Positions 25,009-36,188 of a stretch of 64,000 bases of DNA are shown here, one piece after another; positions within the stretch are counted from its first letter, which is position 1; each line of letters begins with the position of its first letter. This DNA is from Microplitis mediator (lineage: Eukaryota > Arthropoda > Insecta > Hymenoptera > Braconidae): assembly GCF_029852145.1 (NCBI RefSeq), contig NC_079979.1:2528501-2592500 (forward strand), read 5' to 3'. The notes below the pieces were generated by a model, which was not told the DNA's origin, did not search any database, and saw only the letters and a list, made by a program, of their open reading frames with translations. The position numbers and the translations under genes were made by a program.

Positions 25009-28000
25009 ATGTTTTTAATATTAAGTGGAATATTGTCTCTCATTGTGGCAGTTGTGAATCCTGCATGGAATACTATAGATCCTGATAATCATTGTGTCAT
25101 GAGAGATACTCATGTAAGTGTTTTTTTTTTCATATTGATACGAAATGAATAGGGATTTTTAATTATCGAGTCTTAATTAGTGTGATCCAAATCTTCCGCG
25201 TCCGTGCTGTGATCCAATAGATATTTGCAACCAAACTGAACCAAATTCATTTAAATGCATCGAAAAAGGTAATCGGATTTATAATTTAACTTAACACACA
25301 GTCATCACAAATAACATGATTAATGCTTCTTTTATTAATGTTTTTGTAATTCAGTGGGATTAGGAAAATTTTGTATGAGGGACGAAGATTGTGATGAAAT
25401 ATGGCATTCAAAATGTTCAAAAGGAAATACGTGTATATGTAGGACCAATAATATTAAAGTAAATGAAACAACCTGTGCACCTGTATTAGGTGGATTTTGT
25501 TGGGAAAATGAATCATGTGCAACCGATAACGCTGTCTGTAATGACAGTGAATGTCAATGTAACGTTAGTAATTATCGAAGATTTAATGACCATTGCATAC
25601 TTAGTAAGTGTCTTTAAATTTATTTGAGATGATCGTAATATGAAACACATACTGAGTTCATTGTCAACTATAACCGTTCAAGTTAACAAAGATACGTTGG
25701 GTGCACCCTGTGATAGCGATGAAAGTTGTGAACGAGTTAGGTTTGCGAAATGTTCTGAGCACAAAGTCTGTAGCTGTTCAGCCAATACTTTCGCTGTAAA
25801 TCAACATCATTGTGCACCACTTATAGGTGGGTTTTGCTTGACAACAAATGATTGTCTACCTCCGAATTCTACTTGTGTTAACAACAGGTGTCGATGCATA
25901 GATTTTTACTTTTCTCAATCGAATAATCAATGCATACCAGGTAAATGATGTAGGGTGGAGGTATCATTTGTGGTCACTGGTCCATTTTTTGACATTTAAT
26001 ACTTTATGTTAATTAACGAACAAGTATAAAATAAAATTTTCATTATAATAGTGTGATAGAAGTATCCTTGCATACATTTAAAAAATTAATTCCGTGATTT
26101 GTCTATTACAAACTAATTTATATAAATTTTTCAAGTGTCCGAAACTGGCCTTAAAGTGGCCGTGAACGTTACCGCTACCGTAGATAGAAAATATAATCAT
26201 AAACTAAAAATACTTTTGTTTTTTATACATACTCAATAAGAAAGTTCATTTGTATACATAAATTGGAATTTCAGTTCATTTGAACATGCCTTGTTCAACG
26301 GATGAAGAATGCAGTCAATGGATACCTCATTCTGTTTGCACTTGTAATCAATGCACTCGTGATAAAGATTATTTTGCAAAAGATCGAATAACTTGTGCAT
26401 CTTTCACTAAGATTTCCTGTTCAACTGAATTGCCATGTACAATAGATCATTCTCTGTGTATGGACGATATGTGCGAATGTGAACCTAGGTTTGTGTACCA
26501 CTCTTCTAAATGTGTTCCTCGTAAGTATCGCAATCATCGAAGAGAAACTTTTTCATTCCCAAGAATTTTTTAATTTCCCGCTAAGAAAATTGGAAATTTT
26601 CGAAAATTCGGGAAGTTATTGCTTTCAGTCCGACATTTTGAGGTTCTAGGAAGCTATTCTAATTTCACGATGATGTTCGAGTGTATGTGTGTACGTACGT
26701 ACGGACGTATGTTTGTACATACCTGTATCTTTTGAAAGGATGAACCGATTTTGATCTTTAAGGTATCATTCGACGCGGCTTGTTAATATCTAGGAGCTGT
26801 GTAAAATTGCGCTTGATCGATCAAGTGCGTTCAAAAATATTCCTAAAATAAAATTTTTTCAAAAATGTTTTTTTTTTTAGATAACTTTCAATATGCTCAA
26901 TAAATCGATTTCAAAATTTGGTCAGCTTTAGAACTTGATAAAACGCGTCGATTGTAACCTCAACCGTCTTAACCGGTGAATTCATTAGAAAGATGTTGTT
27001 GATAAAAGAAATAGTAAAAAACGTTTTTTTCGAAAACAACGGCCTACAATTACATGTGGTCTCGGACATTTCTTACTCTACTTCCCTAGGTGTGTAATAT
27101 ACTATTTCGAGCTCGAAGAGCTCAAAAATGCATTCACAACAATATTTTTGAGCTCAAGGAGCTCGAAAATAGCAGGAAGTTTTGGGGCAGGCCCGCAGGG
27201 TCAACCGATAGTCTGATTTTTTTTTATTTTAAACATAAAATTGTGTCAATTAAATTTACCATGATAGTTCATAATTATTATATCTGATGGCAGTCAACAA
27301 TCTAAGAAAATTAATCTTGGTTTCCTGTCTCATTCATATCTTTTGGATTTCAATTAATTATAGTTTACCTCAATGGATCTTGCAAAAGTAATAATGATTG
27401 CGATCAGATCCTAAATGCAAGATGTTCAGCTGACAAAGTATGTGTGTGCGATGAAAATCATATTGAATTCTCCGAAAGAGGCTGTATACCGGTGCTACGA
27501 CAACATTGTCTTAAAGATGAAGACTGTATAGCTATTAATTCAATTTGCATCGTGAATGAATGTCAATGCAAACCACATTTCGTGCGGCGATCGACAAATT
27601 TATGTGTATTATGTAAGTTGAAAACTGAGTATTAATTCGTGAATAAATAATTAACGACAGATAAAAGTATTTCCTCCCGGAAATTATTTTGTCTGAATAA
27701 AAATCTTAATAAGAAAATAAACAATATGGCAGATAAGAAATCACTTTTGATAAAATAAAGTAATCATAGCTGTTCTTTTTTGACGAAATTTTAGCTCGAT
27801 TAGGTATGGACTGTAAAGATAGTAATGATTGTAAAGATATACTATATAGTCAATGCTCTGTGAGCAAAAAGTGTGAATGCATGTCAAACTATGAAGAATA
27901 TAATATTAAAACATGTAGACCATTACTAGGCAGTTATTGTTCAAACAACCGACAATGTGCAACGCTCAATTCTTTTTGTTTAAATAATATATGTGTGTGT

Positions 28001-29697
28001 GACGATGGTTTTATAAAATTTTCAAACAACGAATGTACATCACGTAAGTTGATAAATTTATCGAATCTGATGATGTGATTATTTTAATTTAAGTCAATAT
28101 TTTTTAATTGATCAATGAAAGAGATTAAATTTTGATCGATAATTTAGATTTTATGGGAAGGTTCTGCATGATAGATGAAGATTGCGAAGAAATACTGGGT
28201 TCGAAATGCGTAAGCGATGAATGTGCTTGTAAAGACAACTATCATATGCTGAATGCAACGGCTTGTGCACCACTTTTAGGAGAATATTGTGAAAACAATC
28301 AACAATGTGCACCCGCTAATTCAATATGCAATAATTATAGATGTCAATGTAATTTTGATTACGTAGGTCGATTTAATAATGAATGTATACCGAAAACAGG
28401 TAAAAATATTCGTATAGTTAAAAAACTTTGTCATTACTTGGTGGTCAATAACATGAAAATTGAAAATAGGACATTTTAAAATATCATGTGATAGAGATGA
28501 TTATTGTGTAGGCATTAAATATGCGAAATGTTCCACATATCAAAAATGTGTTTGTCAATTAAATTATGTTGCTCTCGGTGATGATAAATGTATAGCACTT
28601 ATAGATGAATATTGTGACTCAGACGAAGAATGTATTTCATATAATACTGTTTGTGTCAATAATAAATGCCAATGTGCAAAGAAATTTGTCATGAGAACCA
28701 AATATCAATGTGACTATAGTAAATATAACTTTTTACTATTAGCTATAGTCTAATCTATTCAGAAATTAATATTTGAAATTTGGATGTTTTCATTAGTGTC
28801 GCTCGGGAAAATATGTCACAAGGATGATGATTGTGGTATGGCAATAAAAAATTCCGTTTGTTCAAACAATAATACCTGTGTTTGTCGAAAAAATTACTCT
28901 GCATTAAACGAGTTCGAATGTGTCCCTTTTCTAGATGGATATTGCTTGAACAATGATGAATGTCGATTCAATTCTTCTATCTGTGTTGAAAATAAATGTC
29001 AATGCAAACATAACTTTCATTTTGTATCAGCAAGTCAGTGCAAACCAAGTAAGTAATTTTCGGACTAAAATTGTACTGAAATAATTACCCTGATTAAACA
29101 AAATGATTAAAAAGTATTTAAAATGATTTGTTTTTTAATCATTTTAAATACTTTTTAATCCTTCAAATCATTTCTAATCCTGTCTCTTATGGACATTTAA
29201 CGTGTGAAATCATTTTTAATCATTTTGTTTAATCAGGGTAGAACAAAGGATTCTAAACGTGAAAATCACTTTATGCACCATACACAGAATTCATGACTTA
29301 AAATAATTTCAGTTGACTACTTGTATGTATGCAATGTAGATTTAGATTGCGGTGACCCATGGCATATTAAATGTTTTCCAGACAAGAAATGTCGATGCAA
29401 TTCAAACAATATTTCAATTAATAAATCGACATGCTTGCCACTTTTACAAGGTTATTGTTGGAAAGATAGCCAATGCTTCGTTCCCAATTCAGCTTGTATT
29501 GATTTTCAGTGTAAATGCAAACAGAATTTCATAGCTGTATCCGGTAATCTATGCTTACCAGGTAATCAAAACTGTTACAAAAAACAATATTTCGTAGATA
29601 TAAATCTCGCAAAGTCAGATTTAGTAAATTATAAATACTTTCATATGATAAATCTTTTAATTATATTGTTTATTTTTCACAGTGTAAAGTATGGCCC
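25009..29697 (+). CDS. Secreted multi-EB-module cysteine-rich protein, gene copy 1 (12 coding exons)
   Basis: Predicted coding exons: 25009-25113, 25181-25268, 25355-25603, 25683-25940, 26275-26520, 27364-27612, 27795-28043, 28148-28399, 28470-28718, 28797-29048, 29313-29561, 29693-29697. All have GT donors and AG acceptors, the first intron is phase 0 and the rest are phase 1. The sum is 2451 nt, or 816 aa plus stop. Exon 1 encodes a hydrophobic signal peptide (start MFLILSGILSLIVAVV) and exon 2 a short five-cysteine segment. Exons 3-11 each encode one 82-86-residue module with twelve cysteines in two six-cysteine halves, spaced about C-x5-C-x7-C-x4/5-C-x-C-x11-C. This matches EB-module (PF01683-type) repeats; I count 114 cysteines. 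Exon 5 is atypical in its first half (C-x-C-x2-C). The last exon supplies only a valine and a TAA. One module per symmetric phase-1 exon fits growth by exon duplication. The role is unknown; an extracellular binding, immune or venom-type role is possible. Start and splice sites are supported by exact agreement with the paralogue at 38.4 kb. Confidence 0.85.
25953..26180. mobile_element. 228-bp MITE in intron 4 of EB gene 1
   Basis: Ends GGGTGGAGGTATC and GTTACCGCTACCG with TA flanks. The same element lies at the same place in gene 2 (39389-39616), and a larger relative is at 3487-5770. Confidence 0.75.
26570..27217. mobile_element. ~640-bp dispersed element inserted in intron 5 of EB gene 1
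   Basis: The intron 5 sequence of gene 2 is continuous across this point (39985-40010). In gene 1 it is split by sequence starting near TCCCGCTAAGAAAA and ending GCCCGCAGGGTCAACCGATAG. The same end occurs near 24620, 37985 and, inverted, at 63425. It includes a GTACGTACGTACGGACG stretch. Confidence 0.65.
29088..29238. mobile_element. 151-bp foldback MITE in intron 10 of EB gene 1
   Basis: CCCTGATTAAACAAAATGAT and its complement form the ends, flanked by TA on both sides. EB gene 2 has the empty site (AATAATTAGAACAAAGG near 41866) with one TA. Confidence 0.9.
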
Positions 29698-30346
29698 TAT
29701 CGATAAGTTTATTCTTATTATCACTATGGCTTTTTCCATGGACTACGAACCGGCTGCTGATCAACAATCACTGAATTATCATCTAAGTTTTTACACGATA
29801 ATTCGTAAACAGTTTTAAAAAAAGATAGAATACACCTCAAAAATTTCCTTATTTATATACAATGACAAGACTGAATTTGTTAAGATCGAAAGATTCGTCT
29901 TGTTGCTACAAGGGGTTTTTTTACCTCTGCAAACCTTCTAGTTCTTCGAAACTCCCAATAATACGAATGGAATACCCGCAGAACCGAATCCTGTTGCAAC
30001 AACGTCCGCTTAAACACTTGGCCACTTCGAACTGTAGAGTAATTAATTTTGTGTAATGATAGGTCCTTTATCATACTCCAGAATTCCTTATATATGTATA
30101 GATATCTTGTCAAAATGGAAATTTTGATTCGATTTGACAGACTAATAAATGTTCAAGGCATTGAAAATTGTAGTTTCAGTACAGTTCTATACAAAAAAGC
30201 TTTTAAGTTCTAAGTTACAACAAAACCTATCAATTGAGCATAGAAAATATGGTTACACATAGAAAATGCTTTTTACGACAAAACTGTACGTTTATTTTTA
30301 CCTTCAACCAGAATTTAGATATTTCATTTCACAAAAGTCCGTCAAA

Positions 30347-30603
30347 ATGTTGTTAACATAAAGTGGAATATTGTCTCTTATTGTAGCATTTGTTAATTCT
30401 TTATTGAATACTAGAGCTTTTGATAGTCATTGTGTCATCAGAAGTACTCATGTAAGTATTTCTGTCCATATGGATACAAAATAAAATGAATTTTTTATTA
30501 TCTTCTCTAAAATAGTGTGATCCAAATATTACGCGTCCCTGCCGTGATCAGAAAGATCTTTGCAAACAAACTGAACCAAATTCATTTAAATGCATCGAAA
30601 AAG
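30347..30603 (+). pseudogene. EB-gene paralogue B, exons 1-2, broken
   Basis: Exon 1 (30347-30451) and exon 2 (30516-30603) of a second EB-type gene lie 650 bp downstream of gene copy 1. Sizes (105 and 88 nt) and splice sites equal those of the intact genes. Exon 1 has TAA as its fifth codon, so no signal peptide can be made from this ATG. Just after exon 2, at TTAA 30626-30629, a transposon terminus (GGTAGTTCACTCG) begins and is itself cut about 60 bp later by DIRS retrotransposon sequence. No module exons follow until the exon-12 remnant at 37405. Confidence 0.8.
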
Positions 30604-30629
30604 GTTATCAAATTCATAATTCAACTTAA

Positions 30630-30692
30630 GGTAGTTCACTCGCAAAACGACTATTCTTAGGAATGCGATGAAATTAAAACATGAGATTAACA
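30630..30692. mobile_element. Stub of the GGTAGTTCAC TTAA element
   Basis: TTAA 30626-30629 plus about 60 bp of the same terminus, in exactly the same place after exon 2 of paralogue B as at 43255. DIRS sequence then takes over. Confidence 0.7.
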
Positions 30693-30696
30693 AATA

Positions 30697-31160
30697 AAAA
30701 CTGTGTGCTGTGACAAGAGCTAATAAGGTGGCACATTTTTCAGACAATTGCTTTAAAGTAATATTTTTATTTGGATACCAAGAGCCTAGGAAGTCTAAAA
30801 CTATTGATGTATCCCAGGTGATTTCATATTTTGGTAATGGTAGTCTGAATCTAAATACGCCTTCAAAGAATCTGTGGATTCTATCGTCTTTAGAGGTGTT
30901 TGGATTTAGCAATGATAGAGCTGCTCTGTAGCTATTCAAGAAGTCCTACTGACCTTCACCATTAAATACACCTGTTAGAAACTCTATTACAGATGAGACT
31001 GATGCGTCGTACATGTCAACTGAGTTCTCGTGACAAAAAATGAACTACCTTTTCAAACAGGTATCATATTGTTTAATGGAACTATCCGCCAGTGATGCTA
31101 GCATAATTTCGATGAAGGCGGCTGGTACATTTCTTTTTAATAATTCTGTTTGGACAATAT
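30697..31160 (-). pseudogene. DIRS tyrosine recombinase, N-terminal part only
   Basis: Minus-strand frame 30939-30697 has NSYRAALSLL, the SDDR-like DDRIHRFFEGVFR, PKYEITWD and LLALVTAH, a DIRS/PAT recombinase N-terminal core. The preceding ~200 bp encode more of the same domain but with stops and frame changes. Homology ends at LVTAH, before any catalytic residue. Confidence 0.6.
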
Positions 31161-31227
31161 TCCTGTAACCAGGATAAGGTTGGAGTGTATTTTCCTGTGG
31201 CTAGAATTAGAGAAAATAATATCTTCA

Positions 31228-31960
31228 TTAGGTACTAATGTTACTGTATCTGATAAGGCTCTTAAAGATTGGATACCATTGCTGATTTGGCCAGAATGGC
31301 ACTACTACTACACGTTTGGCTTTGTCTAATATTATTTTTCTAAAGATCTTTAGCACTATGGAAAACGGTGGAAACGCGTAAAAATAAAAATTTAACCAGT
31401 TTACCGTGAACGCGTTGATTGTAAATTTATCAGGATCTCGCAACCAAGATACATACTTAGTGCATTTTTTATTTAGTCTATTAGCAAATAAATCTATTTG
31501 GGGGCAGCCAAATTTACTAGATATCTTATCAAAGGCTGGTATAGTAAATTCCCACGCAATGTTTGGGTGTATTCGTCTAGATTCAGCGTCAGCTACTTGG
31601 TTGTTTGAGGATTTCATGTAAGAAGCTACGATGAAGAGTCTTCGGGCCTCACACCACTGCCAGATGTTTCTAGCAATACTATTGAGGTGCGGGTATTTGA
31701 TACCGCCCATACGATTTATATACGTTATAGCCGTAAAGTTATCGATTCGCATGAGTATTTGACGGTTTCTCAAATTCTTAGTAAAAATTTTCAACCCGAA
31801 AAATGCCGCAAGTAACTCGAGAGAATTGATGTGTTGCTTTTGTTCTAGTTCTGACCATTGCCCACTAGCAGATTCTTTCCCACAAGCCGCTCCCCAGCCC
31901 GTGGTCGAAGCGTCCGTAAATATCTCAGACCGATATTTGTTTACTTTTATGTCGTTACCC
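31228..31960 (-). pseudogene. DIRS RNase H and adjacent conserved region
   Basis: Minus strand. FTDASTTGWGAACG near 31920-31890, then HINSLELLAAFFGLK and RIDNFTAITYINRMGG supply the aspartate and glutamate positions of a retroelement RNase H. NNQVADAESR follows, then QIDLFANRLN and VVVVPFWPNQQWYP, the linker typical of DIRS and related elements. The 188-codon frame 31794-31228 is open; the N-terminal part continues upstream in the same frame without a clear start. Confidence 0.7.
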
Positions 31961-32149
31961 GAGTTATCAATGTTAGTTAACTACCATCTGATGTCCGGAA
32001 GCAGAGAGCTCGGTTTATTCATATACTTTTTATAATCATCATCACCCTTCAAGTTTAAGAACTTGCAGCGTTCCAGTTCTTTGGTATATAGCCATCTATA
32101 AGCGATAGCTGGGCACGCCGAAACTAGAGTCCCAACGATTGATTTTCAG

Positions 32150-32874
32150 AAACTTTGCTAATTCCAGTTTGATAGCTATTTTTTTGTCTAATGGAAGAGT
32201 AATTCTAAACTCCCGTGAATTGATGACGAACCCTAAGTACTTACACGAGATTGAAGGAACTAATACGCTTTTATCTTCATTGACAATGAATCCTAAAGCA
32301 GTTAATAGTTTTTTTGTTACGTTAACATTTTCTGAACATTCCTCAAAATTCCGAGCTAATAAGAAAAAATCGTCTTAATATATTGAGGATAAGTATCCTG
32401 CCAGTCGAAGCAGCCTAATGACTGGTTTCATTAGTTTGGTAAAAACGTATGGTGCCACATCAAGTCCAAAGGGTAAAACGTTAAATTCATAAATTTGATC
32501 TTCCCACCTAAATCTTAAAAATTTTCTGAATAGCAAGTGTATTTTTTTTAATAAATACGCGTCTTTGTGGAAATCAGTTTTAATACTGTACGAAAATCCT
32601 CAATTTTAAAATGTTCAGTATCTATAAACCTGTTATGAGCCTTCAAATTTAATATGAATCTAAATTTGCCATTAGGTTTTGGCGTCAAAAAAATCCTCGG
32701 CACAAACTGATCCTCACAAAATGTACACTTGGAGATTGCTCCAATTGTAAGAGGTTTAAGAACGGCTTCATCAATATAAAATTTCTCTGTATTAGAGAAT
32801 TTCGGTAATTGAGGAGCAAAACTTTGGTACACAGGACTAGAAAATTTTAATTTATAACCCTGTATCCACGACAA
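32150..32874 (-). pseudogene. DIRS reverse transcriptase, degenerate
   Basis: The open part (32874-32548) has the RT fingers signature PRIFLTPKPNGKFRFILNLK and HFKIEDFRT. Further along, in other frames, come YEFNVLPFGLDVAPYVFTK (near 32500-32430) and the catalytic block near 32375, where the Y-x-D-D motif reads Y-stop-D-D. A frameshift near 32550 and this stop make the copy inactive. Confidence 0.7.
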
Positions 32875-33302
32875 TATTGTGAGATCGTCTGTGAGCAGTG
32901 CTCATTGCTGATAAAAGCTTGATAATCGGCCAGCATATTTTACCGGGTCTAGCGTCGATATGGTTGCTTCGGATGACTCGACAATGCTTTGGATGAGTTC
33001 CCGTGCTGATTGCGTTGATGAACAGGCCCCCGGCTCCTTGTTGGACCCGACTGCCTGCGCGTCTAGACCGGAGCTTTGGAGTTGAAATCCTTCGTTGCTA
33101 AAGGCTTAGAGAGTTTTTTCCCCGCCTTGTTACTATCGGTAACATCTTCCTAAATTTCTGTCTCAGATTTGGAAACTGCCTTAGCGGTTTTTAGAGTTTC
33201 AGCAACGTTTTCACCAAATAAGAGTTTATCTATTTTGGTGGTCATTAATCGATCTTTAAACTCTTTTTTGACAGAAAATAAAACAAAGTTGCGGCGTGTA
33301 AC

Positions 33303-33806
33303 TCATTCTGCATGTTGGAGATCATGTAACAGTCGTCCCGTGTCCATCAATTGACCTAATAACACATTGTCTCTTTCTTTCGTGTTCAACAAGTGTTTGA
33401 TGGCACCACCTAAGCATGCTATAGCTGACGTGAGTTGTCGTTGCTTAGCCTCGATGCCCTTATCCCTCGTCATTACTGTCTCTGACAAGGCTGCTTTAAT
33501 CTCCGGGTTCATTAACGGAGCACCGACACATAAACAATTAGCTGGAATTAAATATTTTTCATTTAATTCCTTGCGATTTTCTTTATCAAGACCTGACATA
33601 CCCCAATGTCCAAAGCGACAGACTACTTCTTTGTGCAGAGCTGCTCCCTGCTTTTCTGATTTCAATGGGTTGTCACCCAGAATCTCTAGGATTTCTTTAT
33701 CCAGCCCTGCGTTCTCGAGATCAATTTCATTGGGAATTATCTCCTCTGACGCGGAGTTTTCATTTACTACATTTTTGTTTTGAGCTTTGTCAGCGTTATT
33801 ATCCAC
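33303..33806 (-). CDS. DIRS gag-like fragment
   Basis: A 167-codon open frame, acidic at its N-terminus, with GHWGMSGLDKENRKELNEKY and VGAPLMNPEIKAAL segments of the kind seen in DIRS-family gag proteins just upstream of RT. It is the longest intact frame of the element and points the same way as the RT and RNase H remains. A Pfam or Repbase search would settle the family. Confidence 0.55.
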   Translation of the reverse strand: MDNNADKAQNKNVVNENSASEEIIPNEIDLENAGLDKEILEILGDNPLKSEKQGAALHKEVVCRFGHWGMSGLDKENRKELNEKYLIPANCLCVGAPLMNPEIKAALSETVMTRDKGIEAKQRQLTSAIACLGGAIKHLLNTKERDNVLLGQLMDTGRLLHDLQHAE

Positions 33807-34078
33807 CGACTTATTTATGTCCCCATCGACAAACGGCGTATGTTCCAGCGTCCGTACCTCTGCAAAGGTAAAATGTTCCCATAATTATTGCTAGATTAAA
33901 TTGTTACCTTTATATGACCATTAGTAAGATATCTTTTAACATTTATCCAACCCAGATGTGTTCAGGCAGCCCCTGAGACTGCCCTGCACTTTTTTGGTAA
34001 ATGTAACTTATCTAGTTCCTAGAGGAACCTGTGGGAGTGTTTGCATATATGCAGGATTGTATGTATATATCTATATGT

Positions 34079-36188
34079 TGTAACATGATGAAAATTCGAT
34101 ATCGACCCGAGGTTTCAAATTATTTTAATAAAATAAATAGTTATCTGGTGAGCCAATTCTGGTGACACCTATGAGCGAAAATTCCGACTTTGACCGAGCA
34201 ATCGACCCGACGCATTGATTGAAACAAGAGATCCGGGATAGACGCCGAACTGAAGGGCCACAATTTTTTTTTTTGAACAATTCGACCCAACCAAACGAAC
34301 AATTTCGATTCCGACGAATGAACAATTTGAATTACGACATGTAAGATCAATCCGAGTTTGATCAACGAACAATAAATCGCGACAATTGATTTCGACCGAC
34401 AATAACCGAGTTAGTGAACAAGTGAACCAGTCGAAGCCTCGGCCCAAAACTGAACAACGTGTACGTCTGAATAGTTGTGTTAATAAATAAGTGAAGTGCG
34501 ATAATAATTACTTAACGAAATCCTTAATTACGTGTAATAACGGTATGATAGTAAAATTTAACGCGTTATCGAAATAAAATATTATTTTATATTTTATTTT
34601 ATTTCAATCGAGCAATTCTGAGAATCACGGATTATCTGTGTCTCATTCGCAACAGCAGTCTTGTCTCCTCGTCGTGTAAGAATACTCTGACGTCACTCGT
34701 CAAGTATTTTGTTAATACGAACGCTGTATGTGTGTCCCCGGACAATCAAATTATTTTATTTTAGATTCGTCAACCGACTGTGTTTTCTTTGAGCAATGAA
34801 CTGATTTTGTTTTCGATCAACTACGTTTTTTTTTAATTTTGTTTATATCGAGTCAAGCCGACAACGGCAATTTAATATTTTGTTTGTAACCGATTATTAT
34901 TTGTGATACCGTTCAATTTATTATTTTGTGTTTAATATACGACTACTTATTGTGTTTAATTCTGATCAATCATTTATCGTAAGTGCCTGACCTTTTCCCG
35001 ATCCGCTACCCTGAGCTGATTTATTTTGATAATTGTTTATTGGTGATTATAAAATCACCTGGCGCCCAACTTGATAAGAATTGAACAAGGTTGCCAAAAA
35101 TCGTAAGTGTAGTCCGACTTCACTCCGGTAGATCCCCGGTGGTGAAAAACCCGTTACAATGTGTATATATTGTAACGGGATTTTTCACCACCGGGGATCT
35201 ACCGGAGTGAAGTTTGAGTACACTTATTATTTAGGCAACCTTGTTCAAAATTTATAGTTGGGCGCCAGGTGATTTTATAATCGCCAATAAACAATTATCA
35301 AAAATATAACTCGGCTCAGGGTGGCGGATCAGGGCAAGGTCAGGCACTTAAGATTACGATAGAATAATTGATCAGAATTAAACAAATTAATCAGTCGGAT
35401 ATTCAACACAAAATAATTGATCGGTATCACAAAAAGACTCGATATAAACAAAATAAAATTGCTCGTAGAATCGTACTTGATCAAAACACAAAGTCAGTTC
35501 GTTGCTCGAAGAAAACAGTCGGTTGTCGAAATAAAATAAACTTATTTCATTTTTCACACAAAATACTTGACGAATGACGTCAGAGTATTGTAAACGGCAA
35601 GACTCTACTGCAGTCCGAATGAGACACGGATAATCCGTAATTCTCAGAATTGCTCGATGAAATAAAATCAAATATAAAATAATATTTTATTTCGGTAAAG
35701 CGTTGAATTACACTATCATATAATTATTGCACGTAATTAATTAATTAATTTTTAATTATTCCACAGACGCGGTTCACTTGTTCATTAACAAATCGGTTGC
35801 ACACTTTGTTCAGATTCACGCCGATGCTTCGGCTTGTTCACTTGTTCACAGAAGGGGGTTATTGTCGGTCGAAATTATTTCTCGTAATAATTATTGTTCG
35901 TTGTTCAAGCGCGGATTGTTCTTAGCGCGTAAATCAAATATGTTCAAATGTCGAAGTCGAAAATTGTTCATTTGGTTGGGGTCAAATTGTTCAAAAATAA
36001 AAAAAAACGTGGCCGTTCCGTTCGGCATCTATCCCGGATCTCTCTTGACGATCAATGCGTCGGGTCGATTGCTCGGTCAAAGTCGGAACGATTCTAGATG
36101 TCACTAGAATTTGCTCATCGGATAACTATTTATTATATTTAAATAATTTAAAACCTCGGGTCGATGTCGAATTTTTCATCATGTTACA
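34079..36188. mobile_element. Head-to-head palindrome of two LTR-PBS-leader units
   Basis: Left unit: LTR 34079-35057 (TGTAACATGATG...AAAATCA), CC, then PBS TGGCGCCCAAC at 35060-35070 (tRNA-Lys type) and a ~90-bp leader. Right unit is its reverse complement: leader, PBS at 35257-35267, LTR 35270-36188. The arms meet in a near-perfect hairpin at about 35110-35215. There is no gag or pol between them. Arms have diverged by scattered substitutions and indels (979 versus 919 bp). It most likely came from a rearranged or self-integrated retrotransposon. The short open frames on either strand here are not coding. Confidence 0.75.

Larger units (their letters stand above)
30697..33850 (-). mobile_element. 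Degenerate DIRS-like (tyrosine-recombinase) retrotransposon
   Basis: Minus-strand pieces run in DIRS order: gag-like (33806-33303), reverse transcriptase (about 32874-32150), RNase H and a conserved linker (about 31960-31228), then the start of a tyrosine recombinase (about 31160-30697). All are broken by stops and shifts. The recombinase stops just after its LALVTAH motif at 30697, so the catalytic R, HxxR and Y region is absent. Beyond the break lies the TTAA element remnant. The gag-side end is unclear; 33850-34078 may belong to it. Confidence 0.75.

Noticed and set aside
31015..31050. TGAACTACC resembling the end of the GGTAGTTCAC transposon
   Set aside because: On the minus strand this stretch continues the DIRS recombinase coding sequence, so the match is coincidental.
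34125..36107. Short frames within the LTR palindrome
   Set aside because: They lie inside LTRs, are mirrored between arms and match no domain.
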